Assembly (NCBI GenBank): GCA_041686485.1
Contig: JAWLDT010000003.1
Span: 19,969 to 83,968, forward strand
Direction: 5' to 3'
Source of the DNA: PUPG01 sp041686485
Lineage (GTDB): Bacteria; Bacteroidota; Bacteroidia; Bacteroidales; UBA7960
Length of the DNA stretch: 64,000 nt
Shown: positions 9,332-18,170 of the stretch, one piece after another
Numbering within the stretch: position 1 is the stretch's first letter
Layout of the letters: the number at the start of each line of letters is the position of its first letter
The notes under the pieces: generated by a model
Seen by the model: only the letters and a program-made list of their open reading frames with translations
What the model was told of the DNA's origin: nothing
Databases searched by the model: none
Program-made: the position numbers and the translations under genes

Positions 9332-9982
9332 ATGAGACAGCTCCGTCCGGCATTAATCGGTTTGCTTGTCCTGCTCCTTTACACATGTAAAAGCAGCACG
9401 GAAGAAGAACAAAGACCATGGCCTGATCAGCGCCTCAGCAGATGGCTTTCTTATTACGAGGTCACAATGGACGATTTTGAAAAGAGCGGCCAGTTCCTCC
9501 GGACATACCCGGTAGAAAGGGAGTTTTCTCCTTCAGAAGCCGGTGTTTTCCAGAACTTGTTTGTGTATTCACCCGATTCATCATTGGCCATCGATTTGGA
9601 CAGTTATCACCTAATCCTTGACATTAACGAGGACGGTGAGCTCTATTCACCAGGGAGAGAAGTGGACATGGAGGTAGGCCTTATAAATCTGAGCAACGGG
9701 AAACGCGAACGTCTTTTGTTTTGCGGTACCATCTGCCTTTTTGAAGAGGCCACATTCCAAACAGACAGCCATATTGTAGTGGCGGGCTTTACCGAAAACA
9801 GCCGGGGCTATCATCCCACACTTTGGACAATCAACACGAACCTGGATAGCCTGGAAATCTATAAAACCCCGGCTGTCATAAAACCCGAAGCCATCCGCTA
9901 TACCGCAGAAGAACGACTGGATCATATAAACTTCCGCCACAGCACACCGCCATCTGACAAAGGACTCGATAACCCTCTCTAA
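9332..9982 (+). CDS. Putative lipoprotein of unknown function
   Basis: A 216-residue protein not recognised. The first 18 residues are a hydrophobic signal (MRQLRPALIGLLVLLLYT) followed by Cys19 and a Ser/Glu-rich linker, consistent with a lipoprotein signal although the residues before Cys are not a textbook lipobox. The rest is soluble and acidic-polar with alternating hydrophobic residues suggesting beta structure. It follows the hydrolase gene by 8 bases and is probably co-transcribed, so it may act with that membrane-tethered enzyme. Confidence 0.65.
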   Translation: MRQLRPALIGLLVLLLYTCKSSTEEEQRPWPDQRLSRWLSYYEVTMDDFEKSGQFLRTYPVEREFSPSEAGVFQNLFVYSPDSSLAIDLDSYHLILDINEDGELYSPGREVDMEVGLINLSNGKRERLLFCGTICLFEEATFQTDSHIVVAGFTENSRGYHPTLWTINTNLDSLEIYKTPAVIKPEAIRYTAEERLDHINFRHSTPPSDKGLDNPL

Positions 9983-10079
9983 AAAAGTTTATTTTTGCCC
10001 GACTGCATATTTATCGAGAATAAAACAGGTTACACCACATCATTAGGTATCTTACGCAGAAAAGAGACATTCGGAGTGC

Positions 10080-10100
10080 CCCACCAAAGTGGGTTTTCTT
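10080..10100 (+). terminator. Possible weak terminator after the hydrolase-lipoprotein operon
   Basis: CCCAC (10080-10084), loop CAAA, GTGGG (10089-10093), then TTTTCTT. The stem is only 5 bp and it immediately precedes the next promoter box, so it could also be an operator. Confidence 0.4.
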
Positions 10101-10107
10101 ACCTTTG
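10100..10107 (+). promoter_or_regulatory. Bacteroidota -7 promoter box
   Basis: TACCTTTG fits TAnnTTTG. Transcription from here would begin near 10114, which excludes an upstream in-frame ATG at 10089 as the start of the following gene. Confidence 0.6.
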
Positions 10108-10145
10108 CGCCGAAATTGTTAATAAAACCTTTTACCTTTAAACCT

Positions 10146-12620
10146 ATGATGCCTGGCAGATCTTTTTTTCGGGTTATTTCCTTTCTGATTATCTGTATAC
10201 TTACCTGTCAGTCTGCTTATGGTGCGGAGGAACGTGCTTCCATTCACGCTGTCAGGACATCAGAACCTCCTGCAATAAACGGAGACCTCCGGGATGACGC
10301 CTGGCAACAGGCCAATACCGCATCCGGCTTTTATCAGTATCAACCATACAATGACCGCATGGCCACCTATGATACAGAGGTCAGGGTACTGTATGATGAC
10401 CATGCCCTCTATATTGCAGCAAAGATGTTTGATCCGGCACCCGACAGCATTCTGCAGGAGATGGGCTTGCGAAATTCAGGAGATAATATCAATGCTGACC
10501 GTTTTTATGTTGATATCAACCCGTTTGATGATGGCATCAATGGCTTTCGTTTCCAGGTGTCAGCCTCAGGCGTTCAAACCGACGCCAATATGGCGGGTGG
10601 TGGCCGGCATGGCGACCTTAACTGGGACGCCGTATGGGAAAGCGCAGTCATGATTGTTGAAGATGGCTGGCAGGTTGAAATAAAGATTCCATACTCCGCA
10701 TTGCGCTTCCCAAGAGGCAATCTGCAGGAATGGGGCATCAATTTCTGGCGGGAGATCAGACGTACACGTGAAACATCCAGCTGGAATTTCGTCGACCGCC
10801 AGGTGAGTAACCCCCTCGCCTACATGGGTCAACTAAAGGGAGTCCATGATATTGACCCACCCTTAAGACTCTTGTTTTACCCCTACATATCCAATTATAT
10901 TGAGAAGAACGGCTATGAAACCGGCTGGGCCAATTCATTCAACGGAGGTATGGATCTGAAATATGGTATCACACCGAGTTTTACCATGGACATGACCCTC
11001 ATACCTGACTTTGGACAGGTTCAATCAGATGAAAAAGTACTCGACCTGTCCCCTTTTGAGGTAAAATATGATGAGAAACGCCAGTTTTTTACGGAGGGAA
11101 CCGAACTGTTTGAAAAAGCCGATCTTTTTTATTCACGACGTATAGGTGATATGCCGGCAAACTATCACAGGGCGGCAGAAGAGGTACAGGAACATGAAGT
11201 TATCACGGACAATCCACTTGAGGCACGTATGATCAACGCCACCAAGATCTCCGGTCGTACCGCAGGCGGGCTGGGTATTGGCTTTTTTAATGCGATAACA
11301 GCCGAAAGCAATGCCATCCTTTTGGATACCCTGACCAGCGAAACCAGGGAAATTACCACACAGCCTTTTACCAATTACAACTTATTCGTATTTGATCAGA
11401 GCATGAAGAACAACTCATTTGTAAGTCTCATCAATACAAATGTTGCCAGGGCCGGTTCCGGCTATACGGCAAATGTGTCTGGTACGGAATTCCGCCTCAT
11501 GGATAGCAGCAACATGTACCGGATTAGCGGATCAGGTGCCCTCAGCCAGCAATATTATAGTGATATCAATAACAATTACGGACATAAATATGACCTGAGC
11601 ATCGGAAAATCCGGCGGTGTCTGGCAATACAATTATCACCGGAATGTCATCAGCGACACCTACGACCAGGACGATATGGGTTTCCTGAGAAGGAATAACC
11701 AAATCAATGACGGTGTCAGTGTAGGTTATAACATTTATGACCCTTTCCGGCGTTTCTTGATGCTGATCAACTCATTCAGCTTCACCTACTCCCGTTTGTA
11801 TGAACCCAGAACATTTACCAGCATGGAGCTGAGCTATTTCACTATGATCGTTTTTGATACACGCTTCCATATAAGAGGGGGCATCAGCCATAAACCAAAA
11901 GGCGAACGTGATTACTATGAGCCACGTGTAACTGGACGGTATTACCGCACTGAATCGGAGACAGACATGAGATTCTCTTTTTCTTCCGATTATCGAAAAA
12001 GTGTTTATGTAGATGGCGGGGTTAGCGCCGGAAGACACCAGTCGATCGAATCAAAAGATTATTACGGATTCAATGTTGAGCCAACATGGAGGGTAAGTGA
12101 CCAATTGAACATGTCTTACGGGTTTCGTTATCAAAAACAAAAGGATGATATCGGATACGTCGGGCATGACAGCACTGAGGAGATATATTTCGGACGCCGG
12201 CAGTCACCGACCATCACCAATACCCTTAACAGTACATACATTTTCAACAATGACCTGTCGCTGGATCTGGCCATCCGGCACTACTGGTCGCGGGTTGATT
12301 ACGACGGACAGTATTACCTGCTTCAGGAAGACGGCCGGTTGAGTCCGACTACCAGGGATGTTCAGGCGAATGATATTAATTATAATGCATATACCCTCGA
12401 CATGCTACTAACATGGCATTTTGCGCCCGGCAGTCAAATGACACTGGCCTGGAAACATGCTATTGACAGTGCAGACAATGAGATACCATCCGGCTATGTT
12501 GATAATGTACAACACATGCTCGATCAGCCTCAAATAAACAGCCTCTCACTTAAAGTGCTCTACTACATCGATTTTCAGTCCATTCAACAGTTAAACCAAC
12601 ATCTTTTTCACAATTCTTAA
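10146..12620 (+). CDS. DUF5916 protein with N-terminal CBM9-like domain
   Basis: An 824-residue exported protein. The start at 10146 gives a clean signal peptide (MMPGRSFFRVISFLIICILT, cleavage after SAYG) and lies downstream of the promoter box at 10100-10107. Residues about 30-230 form a carbohydrate-binding family 9-like beta-sandwich (PPAINGDLRDDAW at its start, then DRFYVDINPFDDG). The remainder matches the DUF5916 type of Bacteroidota proteins and is rich in aromatic, alternating segments like an outer-membrane beta-barrel (for example repeated YRF/YNI patterns). No catalytic motif seen. Function unknown; sugar or glycan binding at the outer membrane is an inference from the CBM9-like part. 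It appears monocistronic. Confidence 0.8.
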   Translation: MMPGRSFFRVISFLIICILTCQSAYGAEERASIHAVRTSEPPAINGDLRDDAWQQANTASGFYQYQPYNDRMATYDTEVRVLYDDHALYIAAKMFDPAPDSILQEMGLRNSGDNINADRFYVDINPFDDGINGFRFQVSASGVQTDANMAGGGRHGDLNWDAVWESAVMIVEDGWQVEIKIPYSALRFPRGNLQEWGINFWREIRRTRETSSWNFVDRQVSNPLAYMGQLKGVHDIDPPLRLLFYPYISNYIEKNGYETGWANSFNGGMDLKYGITPSFTMDMTLIPDFGQVQSDEKVLDLSPFEVKYDEKRQFFTEGTELFEKADLFYSRRIGDMPANYHRAAEEVQEHEVITDNPLEARMINATKISGRTAGGLGIGFFNAITAESNAILLDTLTSETREITTQPFTNYNLFVFDQSMKNNSFVSLINTNVARAGSGYTANVSGTEFRLMDSSNMYRISGSGALSQQYYSDINNNYGHKYDLSIGKSGGVWQYNYHRNVISDTYDQDDMGFLRRNNQINDGVSVGYNIYDPFRRFLMLINSFSFTYSRLYEPRTFTSMELSYFTMIVFDTRFHIRGGISHKPKGERDYYEPRVTGRYYRTESETDMRFSFSSDYRKSVYVDGGVSAGRHQSIESKDYYGFNVEPTWRVSDQLNMSYGFRYQKQKDDIGYVGHDSTEEIYFGRRQSPTITNTLNSTYIFNNDLSLDLAIRHYWSRVDYDGQYYLLQEDGRLSPTTRDVQANDINYNAYTLDMLLTWHFAPGSQMTLAWKHAIDSADNEIPSGYVDNVQHMLDQPQINSLSLKVLYYIDFQSIQQLNQHLFHNS

Positions 12621-12721
12621 CCGCACTTGCAGGAAGACAGACGCGTTTCATTAACAAAGAAATTCGTTGTACATTCGTTGCCTGAACGCTCGCTTATCTT
12701 TTATTAAAATACAATGGGTCT

Positions 12722-13060
12722 ATGACACATTCACACGACCAGCATCATGATATCAAAACACTACTTGAAAAAGAGCTTGCCCGCACGGAACAGCGGGTAG
12801 ATGAGTACCGTGAACTCACGCGTCCGGTAGGCCCGGAAAACGCTATCGGACGTGTATCACGCATGGATGCTATCAATAACAAAAGCGTAACCGAAGCTGC
12901 ATTGCGACAGGCAGAAGAGAAGCTCGAACGTCTCCGGCATATGCAATCCCGTCTGGATGACCCTGATTTCGGTTATTGCACCCGATGTAAGAAGCCCATA
13001 CCAGCCGGACGTTTAATGGCCATGCCACAGAGTTCTTATTGTGTCCAATGCGCAGGATAA
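12722..13060 (+). CDS. TraR/DksA-type C4 zinc-finger protein
   Basis: A 112-residue protein with an N-terminal helical part (coiled coil about residues 10-80) and a C-terminal C4 zinc finger: Cys86, Cys89, Cys107, Cys110 (C-x2-C-x17-C-x2-C). DksA/TraR proteins insert the coiled coil into the secondary channel of RNA polymerase and alter promoter response, often with ppGpp. The coil tip here reads SRMDAINNKS and keeps one Asp of the usual tip motif. It is shorter than E. coli DksA (151 residues). The next gene follows within 10 bases, so they are probably co-transcribed. Confidence 0.9.
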   Translation: MTHSHDQHHDIKTLLEKELARTEQRVDEYRELTRPVGPENAIGRVSRMDAINNKSVTEAALRQAEEKLERLRHMQSRLDDPDFGYCTRCKKPIPAGRLMAMPQSSYCVQCAG

Positions 13061-13068
13061 ATGAGTAT

Positions 13069-13680
13069 ATGATGAGAAAGAATATAGCCACAGTCATGGC
13101 AGGTTGGAGTTTATGCATATTGCTGCTGCTGTTTAACCAATGTCATGCACCCGAAAACCAAACAGCAATGACCTTGAAAACCATTCACGAAAGAACAAGC
13201 ATACGTGATTATGCCGACAGGGAGGTGGAAGAAGAAAAGCTTGAACAACTTTTAAAGGCAGCCATGGCCGCCCCTTCCTCCAGAAACGTGCAGCCCTGGC
13301 AATTTTATGTGATACATAACGGGCAAACCCGCCGTAACCTGGCTGATAAGCTGCCTTCGGCCGGCATGCTGGCAAAAGCGCCTGTAGCAGTGGTGGTTTG
13401 CGGAGACATCGAAAAGGGTCAACCCAATCCGGAACAACAAATGAACTGGATTATGGATTGCTCCGCAGCAACGCAAAACCTACTGCTGGCAGCGCAATCA
13501 ATGGGTCTTGGAGCCGTATGGACAGGCGTGTACCCTTACCGGCAACGAATAGATATTGTCCGGAGCGCTTTGGAAATTCCGGATAATCTGATTCCCCTGA
13601 ATGTAATCCCCATTGGTTACCCGGCCGAACACCCCAGGCCGAAAGATAAATGGGATCCGGATAAAATCCAAAAACACTAA
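13069..13680 (+). CDS. Nitroreductase-family FMN flavoprotein with lipoprotein-like signal
   Basis: The fold is that of NAD(P)H-dependent FMN nitroreductases: RTSIRDYADREV (FMN phosphate contact), APSSRNVQPWQF, and GLGAVWTGVYP near the C-terminus. The family reduces nitro groups, quinones or flavins. Adjacent ATG codons at 13069 and 13072 follow the DksA-like stop. This start adds an N-terminal hydrophobic segment ending in FNQC, like a lipoprotein signal, which is unusual because most family members are cytoplasmic. A cytoplasmic start at MTLKTIHERTS further in is the alternative. Length (203 residues) fits the small NfsB-like group. Confidence 0.82.
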   Translation: MMRKNIATVMAGWSLCILLLLFNQCHAPENQTAMTLKTIHERTSIRDYADREVEEEKLEQLLKAAMAAPSSRNVQPWQFYVIHNGQTRRNLADKLPSAGMLAKAPVAVVVCGDIEKGQPNPEQQMNWIMDCSAATQNLLLAAQSMGLGAVWTGVYPYRQRIDIVRSALEIPDNLIPLNVIPIGYPAEHPRPKDKWDPDKIQKH

Positions 13681-13709
13681 AGCCATCCTGAATTTAATCT
13701 TGAAATATA

Positions 13710-13740
13710 TTTGTAAAAACAAAAAATCATTGTACTTTTG
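13710..13740 (+). promoter_or_regulatory. Promoter of rpsO
   Basis: TTTG at 13710-13713, 19 bases, then TACTTTTG at 13733-13740: a near-ideal Bacteroidota -33/-7 promoter, 53 bases before the rpsO start. Confidence 0.8.
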
Positions 13741-13793
13741 CAGGTCTGAAAGTTAAAAAAGAAACAAGCACAGCACATAAACAGCTAAAAAAC

Positions 13794-14063
13794 ATGTACT
13801 TAAATCCGGAAAAAAAGAAGAGTATTTTTCAAGAGTTTGGTGGAAGTGAAACCGATACGGGTTCCCCGGAAAGTCAAATAGCTCTGTTTACGCACCGTAT
13901 TAAGCATTTGACAGAACATCTGAAACAAAACAAAAAAGACAACAACACGCGGCGTTCGCTGGTGTTATTGGTAGGTAAACGCCGTAAGCTTTTGAAATAT
14001 TTGCAGAATAATGATATTGAACGTTACAGGGCAATTATTAAAGAACTAGGTATCAGGAAGTAA
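13794..14063 (+). CDS. rpsO: 30S ribosomal protein S15
   Basis: An 89-residue protein of full family length. It contains the conserved GDTGSPESQIA-like segment (here ETDTGSPESQIA), the LTEHLKQNKKDNNTRRSL helix that binds 16S rRNA, and the GKRRKLLKYL motif. S15 is a primary binder of the central domain of 16S rRNA. It has its own promoter and a strong terminator, and lies directly before pnp, the same order as in many bacteria, although here the two appear to be separate units. Confidence 0.98.
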   Translation: MYLNPEKKKSIFQEFGGSETDTGSPESQIALFTHRIKHLTEHLKQNKKDNNTRRSLVLLVGKRRKLLKYLQNNDIERYRAIIKELGIRK

Positions 14064-14079
14064 GCATTTTTAAGAAAAA

Positions 14080-14112
14080 CAGGCAATTACTAACTAATTG
14101 CCTGTTTTTTTT
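14080..14112 (+). terminator. Rho-independent terminator of rpsO
   Basis: CAGGCAATTA (14080-14089), loop CTAAC, TAATTGCCTG (14095-14104), then eight T. Confidence 0.93.
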
Positions 14113-14174
14113 AATATATACATCAAATATATATTTAAGAGTATTAGAAATTAAGACGAAGAGGAAGGAAAACA

Positions 14175-16310
14175 ATGAGTAAGCAATTAGGAATTCAGAA
14201 GACAATCAGTCTGGGTGATGGGAACGACATTACCCTTGAAACAGGAAAACTAGCAAAACAGGCAGACGGTTCTGTGGTCGTAAAAATGGGTGATACCATG
14301 CTATTGGCCACGGTTGTAGCCAAATCAGAAATAAAAGAAGGTCAGGCATTTTTACCGCTCTCTGTGGATTACCAGGAGAAGTACGCCGCGGCCGGACGTT
14401 TCCCGGGTGGCTTTTTCAAGCGGGAAGCCCGCCCCTCGGAACAGGAGATATTAATATCACGACTGGTGGATAGGGCACTACGCCCCATGTTCCCCGACTA
14501 TTACATGGCCGAAACACAAGTGTTGATCTCCCTGATTTCAGCAGGTAAGGACACGCTGCCGGATGCCCTGGCAGGTTTAGCCGCCTCAGCGGCCCTTTCC
14601 GTGTCAGACATCCCGTTTAACGGTCCTATCTCCGAAGTACGGATCGCCCGCATCGACGGAAAATATATGATCAATCCAGGGATCTCAGAACAAGCTTCCG
14701 CAGATATTGATCTTATCGTCGCCGGAACCCTCGACAACATCGTAATGGTCGAAGGCGAAATGAAGGAAGTATCCGAAAAGGACATGCTCGAAGCCATTGA
14801 CAAAGGGCATCAGGCGATTAAAATACAATGCCAGGCACAGCTTGATCTCGCCGCTCAGGTAAAAAAAGCACAGACCAAACGCGAATATCCGCCTCAGGAA
14901 AAGGATGAAGCTCTTTTCAGTGAAATGAAAGACAAGCTGTATGATAAGATGTATGAGGTAACCAGCCGGACCATCAGCGACAAAAAAGAACGTAAAGATG
15001 CTTACGCGGAAGTCGTGGAAGCCTATACAGAAACCTTGTCGGAAGAAATACTGGAAGAAAAAGGCGGACTTATTCACCAGTACGCCGGTGAAATTCAGAA
15101 AGCAGCCATCCGCAATTTCGTGCTTGATACTCAAAAACGTCTGGATGGTCGCGGTACAAGAGAGATACGCCCTATCTGGACAGAAGTGGATTACCTGCCG
15201 TCAGCCCATGGATCAGCCATATTTACCAGGGGCGAGACGCAGTCGCTGACAACCGTTACGCTGGGCACCAAACTGGATGAACAGACCATTGACGGCGCAG
15301 TGATTGAAGGAAAAAGCAAGTTTCTCTTGCACTATAACTTTCCCCCATTCTCGACCGGAGAAGCCAAGATGATGCGCTTTACCAGCAGGCGGGAAATCGG
15401 TCACGGAAACCTCGCCATGCGCGCACTCCGCCCTGTGCTGCCCAACGGAAATGACAATCCCTACACCGTGCGTGTCGTATCCGACATATTGGAATCCAAC
15501 GGGTCTTCCTCGATGGCGACCGTATGTGCCGGCACAATGGCCCTGATGGACGCCGGAATCAATATCTCCAAACCTGTATCAGGTATTGCCATGGGCATGA
15601 TTGCCGACACAGCGTCAGGAAAATACGCGATCCTGTCCGACATCCTTGGCGATGAAGACCACCTGGGTGATATGGACTTTAAAGTAACGGGTACCGTTGA
15701 TGGTATCACTGCCTGTCAGATGGACATCAAAGTAGAAGGCCTTAAATACGAAGTGCTGGAAGAAGCGCTGGCACAGGCACGTGAAGGCAGAATGCATATC
15801 CTGCAGGAAATGCAAAAAACCATTGACCAGCCCAGGGGTGATTTTAAGCCTCATGTACCGCGCATTGTAAAACTTACCATTCCGAAAGAGTTTATTGGAG
15901 CCGTGATTGGACCAGGCGGTAAAGTAATACAGGACCTTCAAAAAGAGAGCGGCAGTACAATTGTCGTTGAAGAAGTGGGTGAATACGGTGTGATTGATAT
16001 CGTATCTGAAAATAAAGAATCAATCGACTATGTTTCCGAACGTATCAAAGGCATTATTGCCGTACCTGAGATCGGAGAGGTATACCAGGGTAAGGTAAAA
16101 AGCATCGTGCCATTCGGTATGTTTATTGAGATCCTGCCCGGTAAAGAAGGACTTCTGCATATCAGCGAAATAGAATGGAGAAGGCTTGAGAAAGTGGAAG
16201 ACAGCGGCTATAAAGTGGGAGACGACATAGAAGTGAAGCTGCTTGATGTGGACAAGAAAACAGGCAAACTGAAACTGTCCCGCAAAGCACTACTTCCCAA
16301 AGATAAGTAA
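14175..16310 (+). CDS. pnp: Polyribonucleotide nucleotidyltransferase (PNPase)
   Basis: A 711-residue enzyme that degrades RNA 3' to 5' with phosphate and is part of the RNA-decay machinery. Order of domains: first RNase PH-like domain (from about residue 10, AAGRFPGGFFKREARPSE), helical linker, second RNase PH-like catalytic domain (about 320-540, with LDGRGTREIRPI and SDILESNGSSSMATV), KH domain (about 560-620, IGAVIGPGGKVIQ) and S1 domain (about 630-705, GEVYQGKVKSIVPFGMF). Full family length. A purine-rich GGAAGG lies upstream of the ATG, one of the clearer ribosome sites in this window. Confidence 0.98.
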   Translation: MSKQLGIQKTISLGDGNDITLETGKLAKQADGSVVVKMGDTMLLATVVAKSEIKEGQAFLPLSVDYQEKYAAAGRFPGGFFKREARPSEQEILISRLVDRALRPMFPDYYMAETQVLISLISAGKDTLPDALAGLAASAALSVSDIPFNGPISEVRIARIDGKYMINPGISEQASADIDLIVAGTLDNIVMVEGEMKEVSEKDMLEAIDKGHQAIKIQCQAQLDLAAQVKKAQTKREYPPQEKDEALFSEMKDKLYDKMYEVTSRTISDKKERKDAYAEVVEAYTETLSEEILEEKGGLIHQYAGEIQKAAIRNFVLDTQKRLDGRGTREIRPIWTEVDYLPSAHGSAIFTRGETQSLTTVTLGTKLDEQTIDGAVIEGKSKFLLHYNFPPFSTGEAKMMRFTSRREIGHGNLAMRALRPVLPNGNDNPYTVRVVSDILESNGSSSMATVCAGTMALMDAGINISKPVSGIAMGMIADTASGKYAILSDILGDEDHLGDMDFKVTGTVDGITACQMDIKVEGLKYEVLEEALAQAREGRMHILQEMQKTIDQPRGDFKPHVPRIVKLTIPKEFIGAVIGPGGKVIQDLQKESGSTIVVEEVGEYGVIDIVSENKESIDYVSERIKGIIAVPEIGEVYQGKVKSIVPFGMFIEILPGKEGLLHISEIEWRRLEKVEDSGYKVGDDIEVKLLDVDKKTGKLKLSRKALLPKDK

Positions 16311-16408
16311 GAATAATAAGTAAGAGGATCCCGGCCTTTCCGCGCAACCTCCGGCCTGTTTTTACGTATCATAATTATACTGATAGATAGTTAGTACCGG
16401 TTAAACCT

Positions 16409-17275
16409 ATGAGACAACTAAAAATTGTAAAACAGGTCACGAACAGGGATACGGCTTCACTTGACAAATACCTTCAGGAAATTGCCAAAGTGAGCCTTAT
16501 CTCTCCGGAAGAAGAAGTACGTCTTGCGCAGCGTATCAGGCAGGGAGACAAAGCAGCCCTGGAAAAGCTGACCAAAGCTAACCTGCGCTTTGTGGTGTCA
16601 GTCTCCAAACAATATCAAAACCAGGGCCTCAGTCTGCCCGACCTGATCAACGAGGGCAACATGGGCCTTATAAAAGCCGCTCAGCGCTTTGATGAAACTC
16701 GTGGTTTCAAATTTATCTCCTATGCTGTATGGTGGATCCGCCAATCCATCCTGCAAGCCCTGGCCGAACAGGCCAGGATCGTACGGCTGCCGCTGAACAA
16801 AATCGGCACCATCAATAAGATCAACAAAGCCTTTGGTGAACTTGAGCAAAAGCATGAACGGGAACCGGATGCTTCAGAAATAGCCGATATGCTCGATATA
16901 TCTGTCGAAGAAGTCAAAAGCGCTATCCGCTATTCCGGCAGACATCTGTCGATGGATGCGCCACTGCTGGAGGGCGAAGAGAACGACATGTACGAGGTGT
17001 TACAACTTGATAATGGTGAAAACACCCCGGAAAACAGCTTGCTGTATGATTCCCTCAAAAATGAAATAGAACGTACGATCGCAACTTTGCCCAAACGGGA
17101 AGCAGAGGTCATCAAACACTACTTTGGCCTTAACAGCATGCAGCCACATACCCTTGAAGAAATCGGAGAAAAACTGAACCTGACCAGGGAACGGGCCAGA
17201 CAAATCAAAGAAAGAGGTTTAAAGCACCTGAAGCATACTTCAAAATGTAAAATCCTGAGAACCTACCTTGGGTGA
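16409..17275 (+). CDS. RpoD-type sigma-70 factor, paralogue
   Basis: A 288-residue group 1/2 sigma-70 factor without the long region 1.1. It starts MRQLKIVKQVTNRDT, then region 1.2, regions 2.1-2.4 (NLRFVVSVSKQYQNQGLSL; FKFISYAVWWIRQSI), region 3 and region 4. It is the same length as, and clearly paralogous to, the factor at 30949-31815. Regions 2.3-2.4, which melt and read the -7 box, are almost identical between the two. The region 4.2 helix differs: ERARQIKERGLKHLKH here against ERVRQIKEKAIRRLKH there, so the upstream element recognised may differ. It follows pnp by about 100 bases. Probably an alternative vegetative-type sigma factor; role unknown. Confidence 0.93.
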   Translation: MRQLKIVKQVTNRDTASLDKYLQEIAKVSLISPEEEVRLAQRIRQGDKAALEKLTKANLRFVVSVSKQYQNQGLSLPDLINEGNMGLIKAAQRFDETRGFKFISYAVWWIRQSILQALAEQARIVRLPLNKIGTINKINKAFGELEQKHEREPDASEIADMLDISVEEVKSAIRYSGRHLSMDAPLLEGEENDMYEVLQLDNGENTPENSLLYDSLKNEIERTIATLPKREAEVIKHYFGLNSMQPHTLEEIGEKLNLTRERARQIKERGLKHLKHTSKCKILRTYLG

Positions 17276-17309
17276 AAAGGTTACGTTGCTTCTTAATATA
17301 GATGATGAT

Positions 17310-17981
17310 ATGGAAACCCTTGTAGCTCCCTCACTACTGGCCGCCGACTTCCTCAATCTTAAAACAGAAGTGGAAATGGTCAACCAAAGCCAGGCCGACC
17401 TTTTTCATGTCGATGTTATGGACGGCCATTTTGTGCCCAACATCTCTTTTGGGTTCTCTATCATCAAACAAATAAAAGCCATTGCTGAAAAGCCCCTGGA
17501 TGTACACCTCATGATCAGTGACCCTGACAGGTTTATCCCGACATTCAAAGACAGCGGTGCTGACTGGTTAAGTGTACACTACGAAACATGCCCCCATCTG
17601 CACCGTAGCATTCAGCAAATCAAAAACCATGGTATGAAAGCCGGGGTTGTCATCAACCCGCACAATAATGTGGAGCTACTTCAGGGTATCCTCCCTTCAG
17701 TAGATTTTGTGCTGCTTATGTCCGTAAATCCCGGGTTCGGAGGCCAACAATTTATTGACAGTACCTATGAGCGCATCCGGACTTTAGATCATATGAAGCA
17801 ATCACTCAATCCGGAGATGCTTATTGAAGTTGATGGTGGCGTGGATGCATCCAACGCCCAAATGCTGGTACATGCCGGAGCCAATATCCTGGTGGCAGGC
17901 AGCGCTGTCTTTAAGGCCGATCAACCGACAGAGGTGATCAATGCAATGAAGGAAACCAACCAGAGACGCATGGTTACCTGA
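17310..17981 (+). CDS. rpe: Ribulose-phosphate 3-epimerase
   Basis: A 223-residue TIM-barrel enzyme interconverting ribulose 5-phosphate and xylulose 5-phosphate in the pentose phosphate pathway. The start at 17310 gives METLVAPSLLAADF, the standard N-terminus; an earlier in-frame start at 17268 would overlap the sigma-factor gene. Visible motifs: FHVDVMDGHFVPNISFG (metal and catalytic residues), VHLMISDP and VNPGFGGQ, plus IEVDGGVDASNA (catalytic Asp). Only 34 bases separate it from the sigma-factor stop, so the two are probably co-transcribed. A heptamer array begins 7 bases after the stop codon. Confidence 0.96.
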   Translation: METLVAPSLLAADFLNLKTEVEMVNQSQADLFHVDVMDGHFVPNISFGFSIIKQIKAIAEKPLDVHLMISDPDRFIPTFKDSGADWLSVHYETCPHLHRSIQQIKNHGMKAGVVINPHNNVELLQGILPSVDFVLLMSVNPGFGGQQFIDSTYERIRTLDHMKQSLNPEMLIEVDGGVDASNAQMLVHAGANILVAGSAVFKADQPTEVINAMKETNQRRMVT

Positions 17982-17987
17982 GGAGAC

Positions 17988-18127
17988 GGTGAACGGTAAA
18001 CAGTGAACGGTGAACGGTGAACAGTGAACAGTGAACGGTGAACGGTGAACGGTGAACGGTAAACAGTGAACGGTGAACGGTGAACGGTGAACAGTGAACG
18101 GTGAACGGCGAATAGTGAACAGTGAAC
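17988..18127. repeat. Heptanucleotide tandem array, 20 units
   Basis: Twenty contiguous 7-base units, GGTGAAC or AGTGAAC with a few GGTAAAC and one GGCGAAT, starting 7 bases after the rpe stop. The variation is mostly at unit positions 1 and 4. A degenerate tail (AGTGAGC, TGAGAGT, TGAGAGC) continues to about 18150. Confidence 0.97.
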
Positions 18128-18170
18128 AGTGAGCTGAGAGTTGAGAGCTGATAAGACGTGAGGGCGAGAA

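Noticed and set aside
10089..10145. Upstream extension of the DUF5916 gene
   Set aside because: It lies before the likely transcript start and would hide the signal peptide.
14685..15134. 149-residue minus-strand frame inside pnp
   Set aside because: Antisense shadow of a fully conserved gene, hydrophobic only because of reverse-complement codon bias.
5496..18127. CRISPR arrays
   Set aside because: Units are 7 or 42 bases with no unique spacers of equal size, and there are no cas genes.
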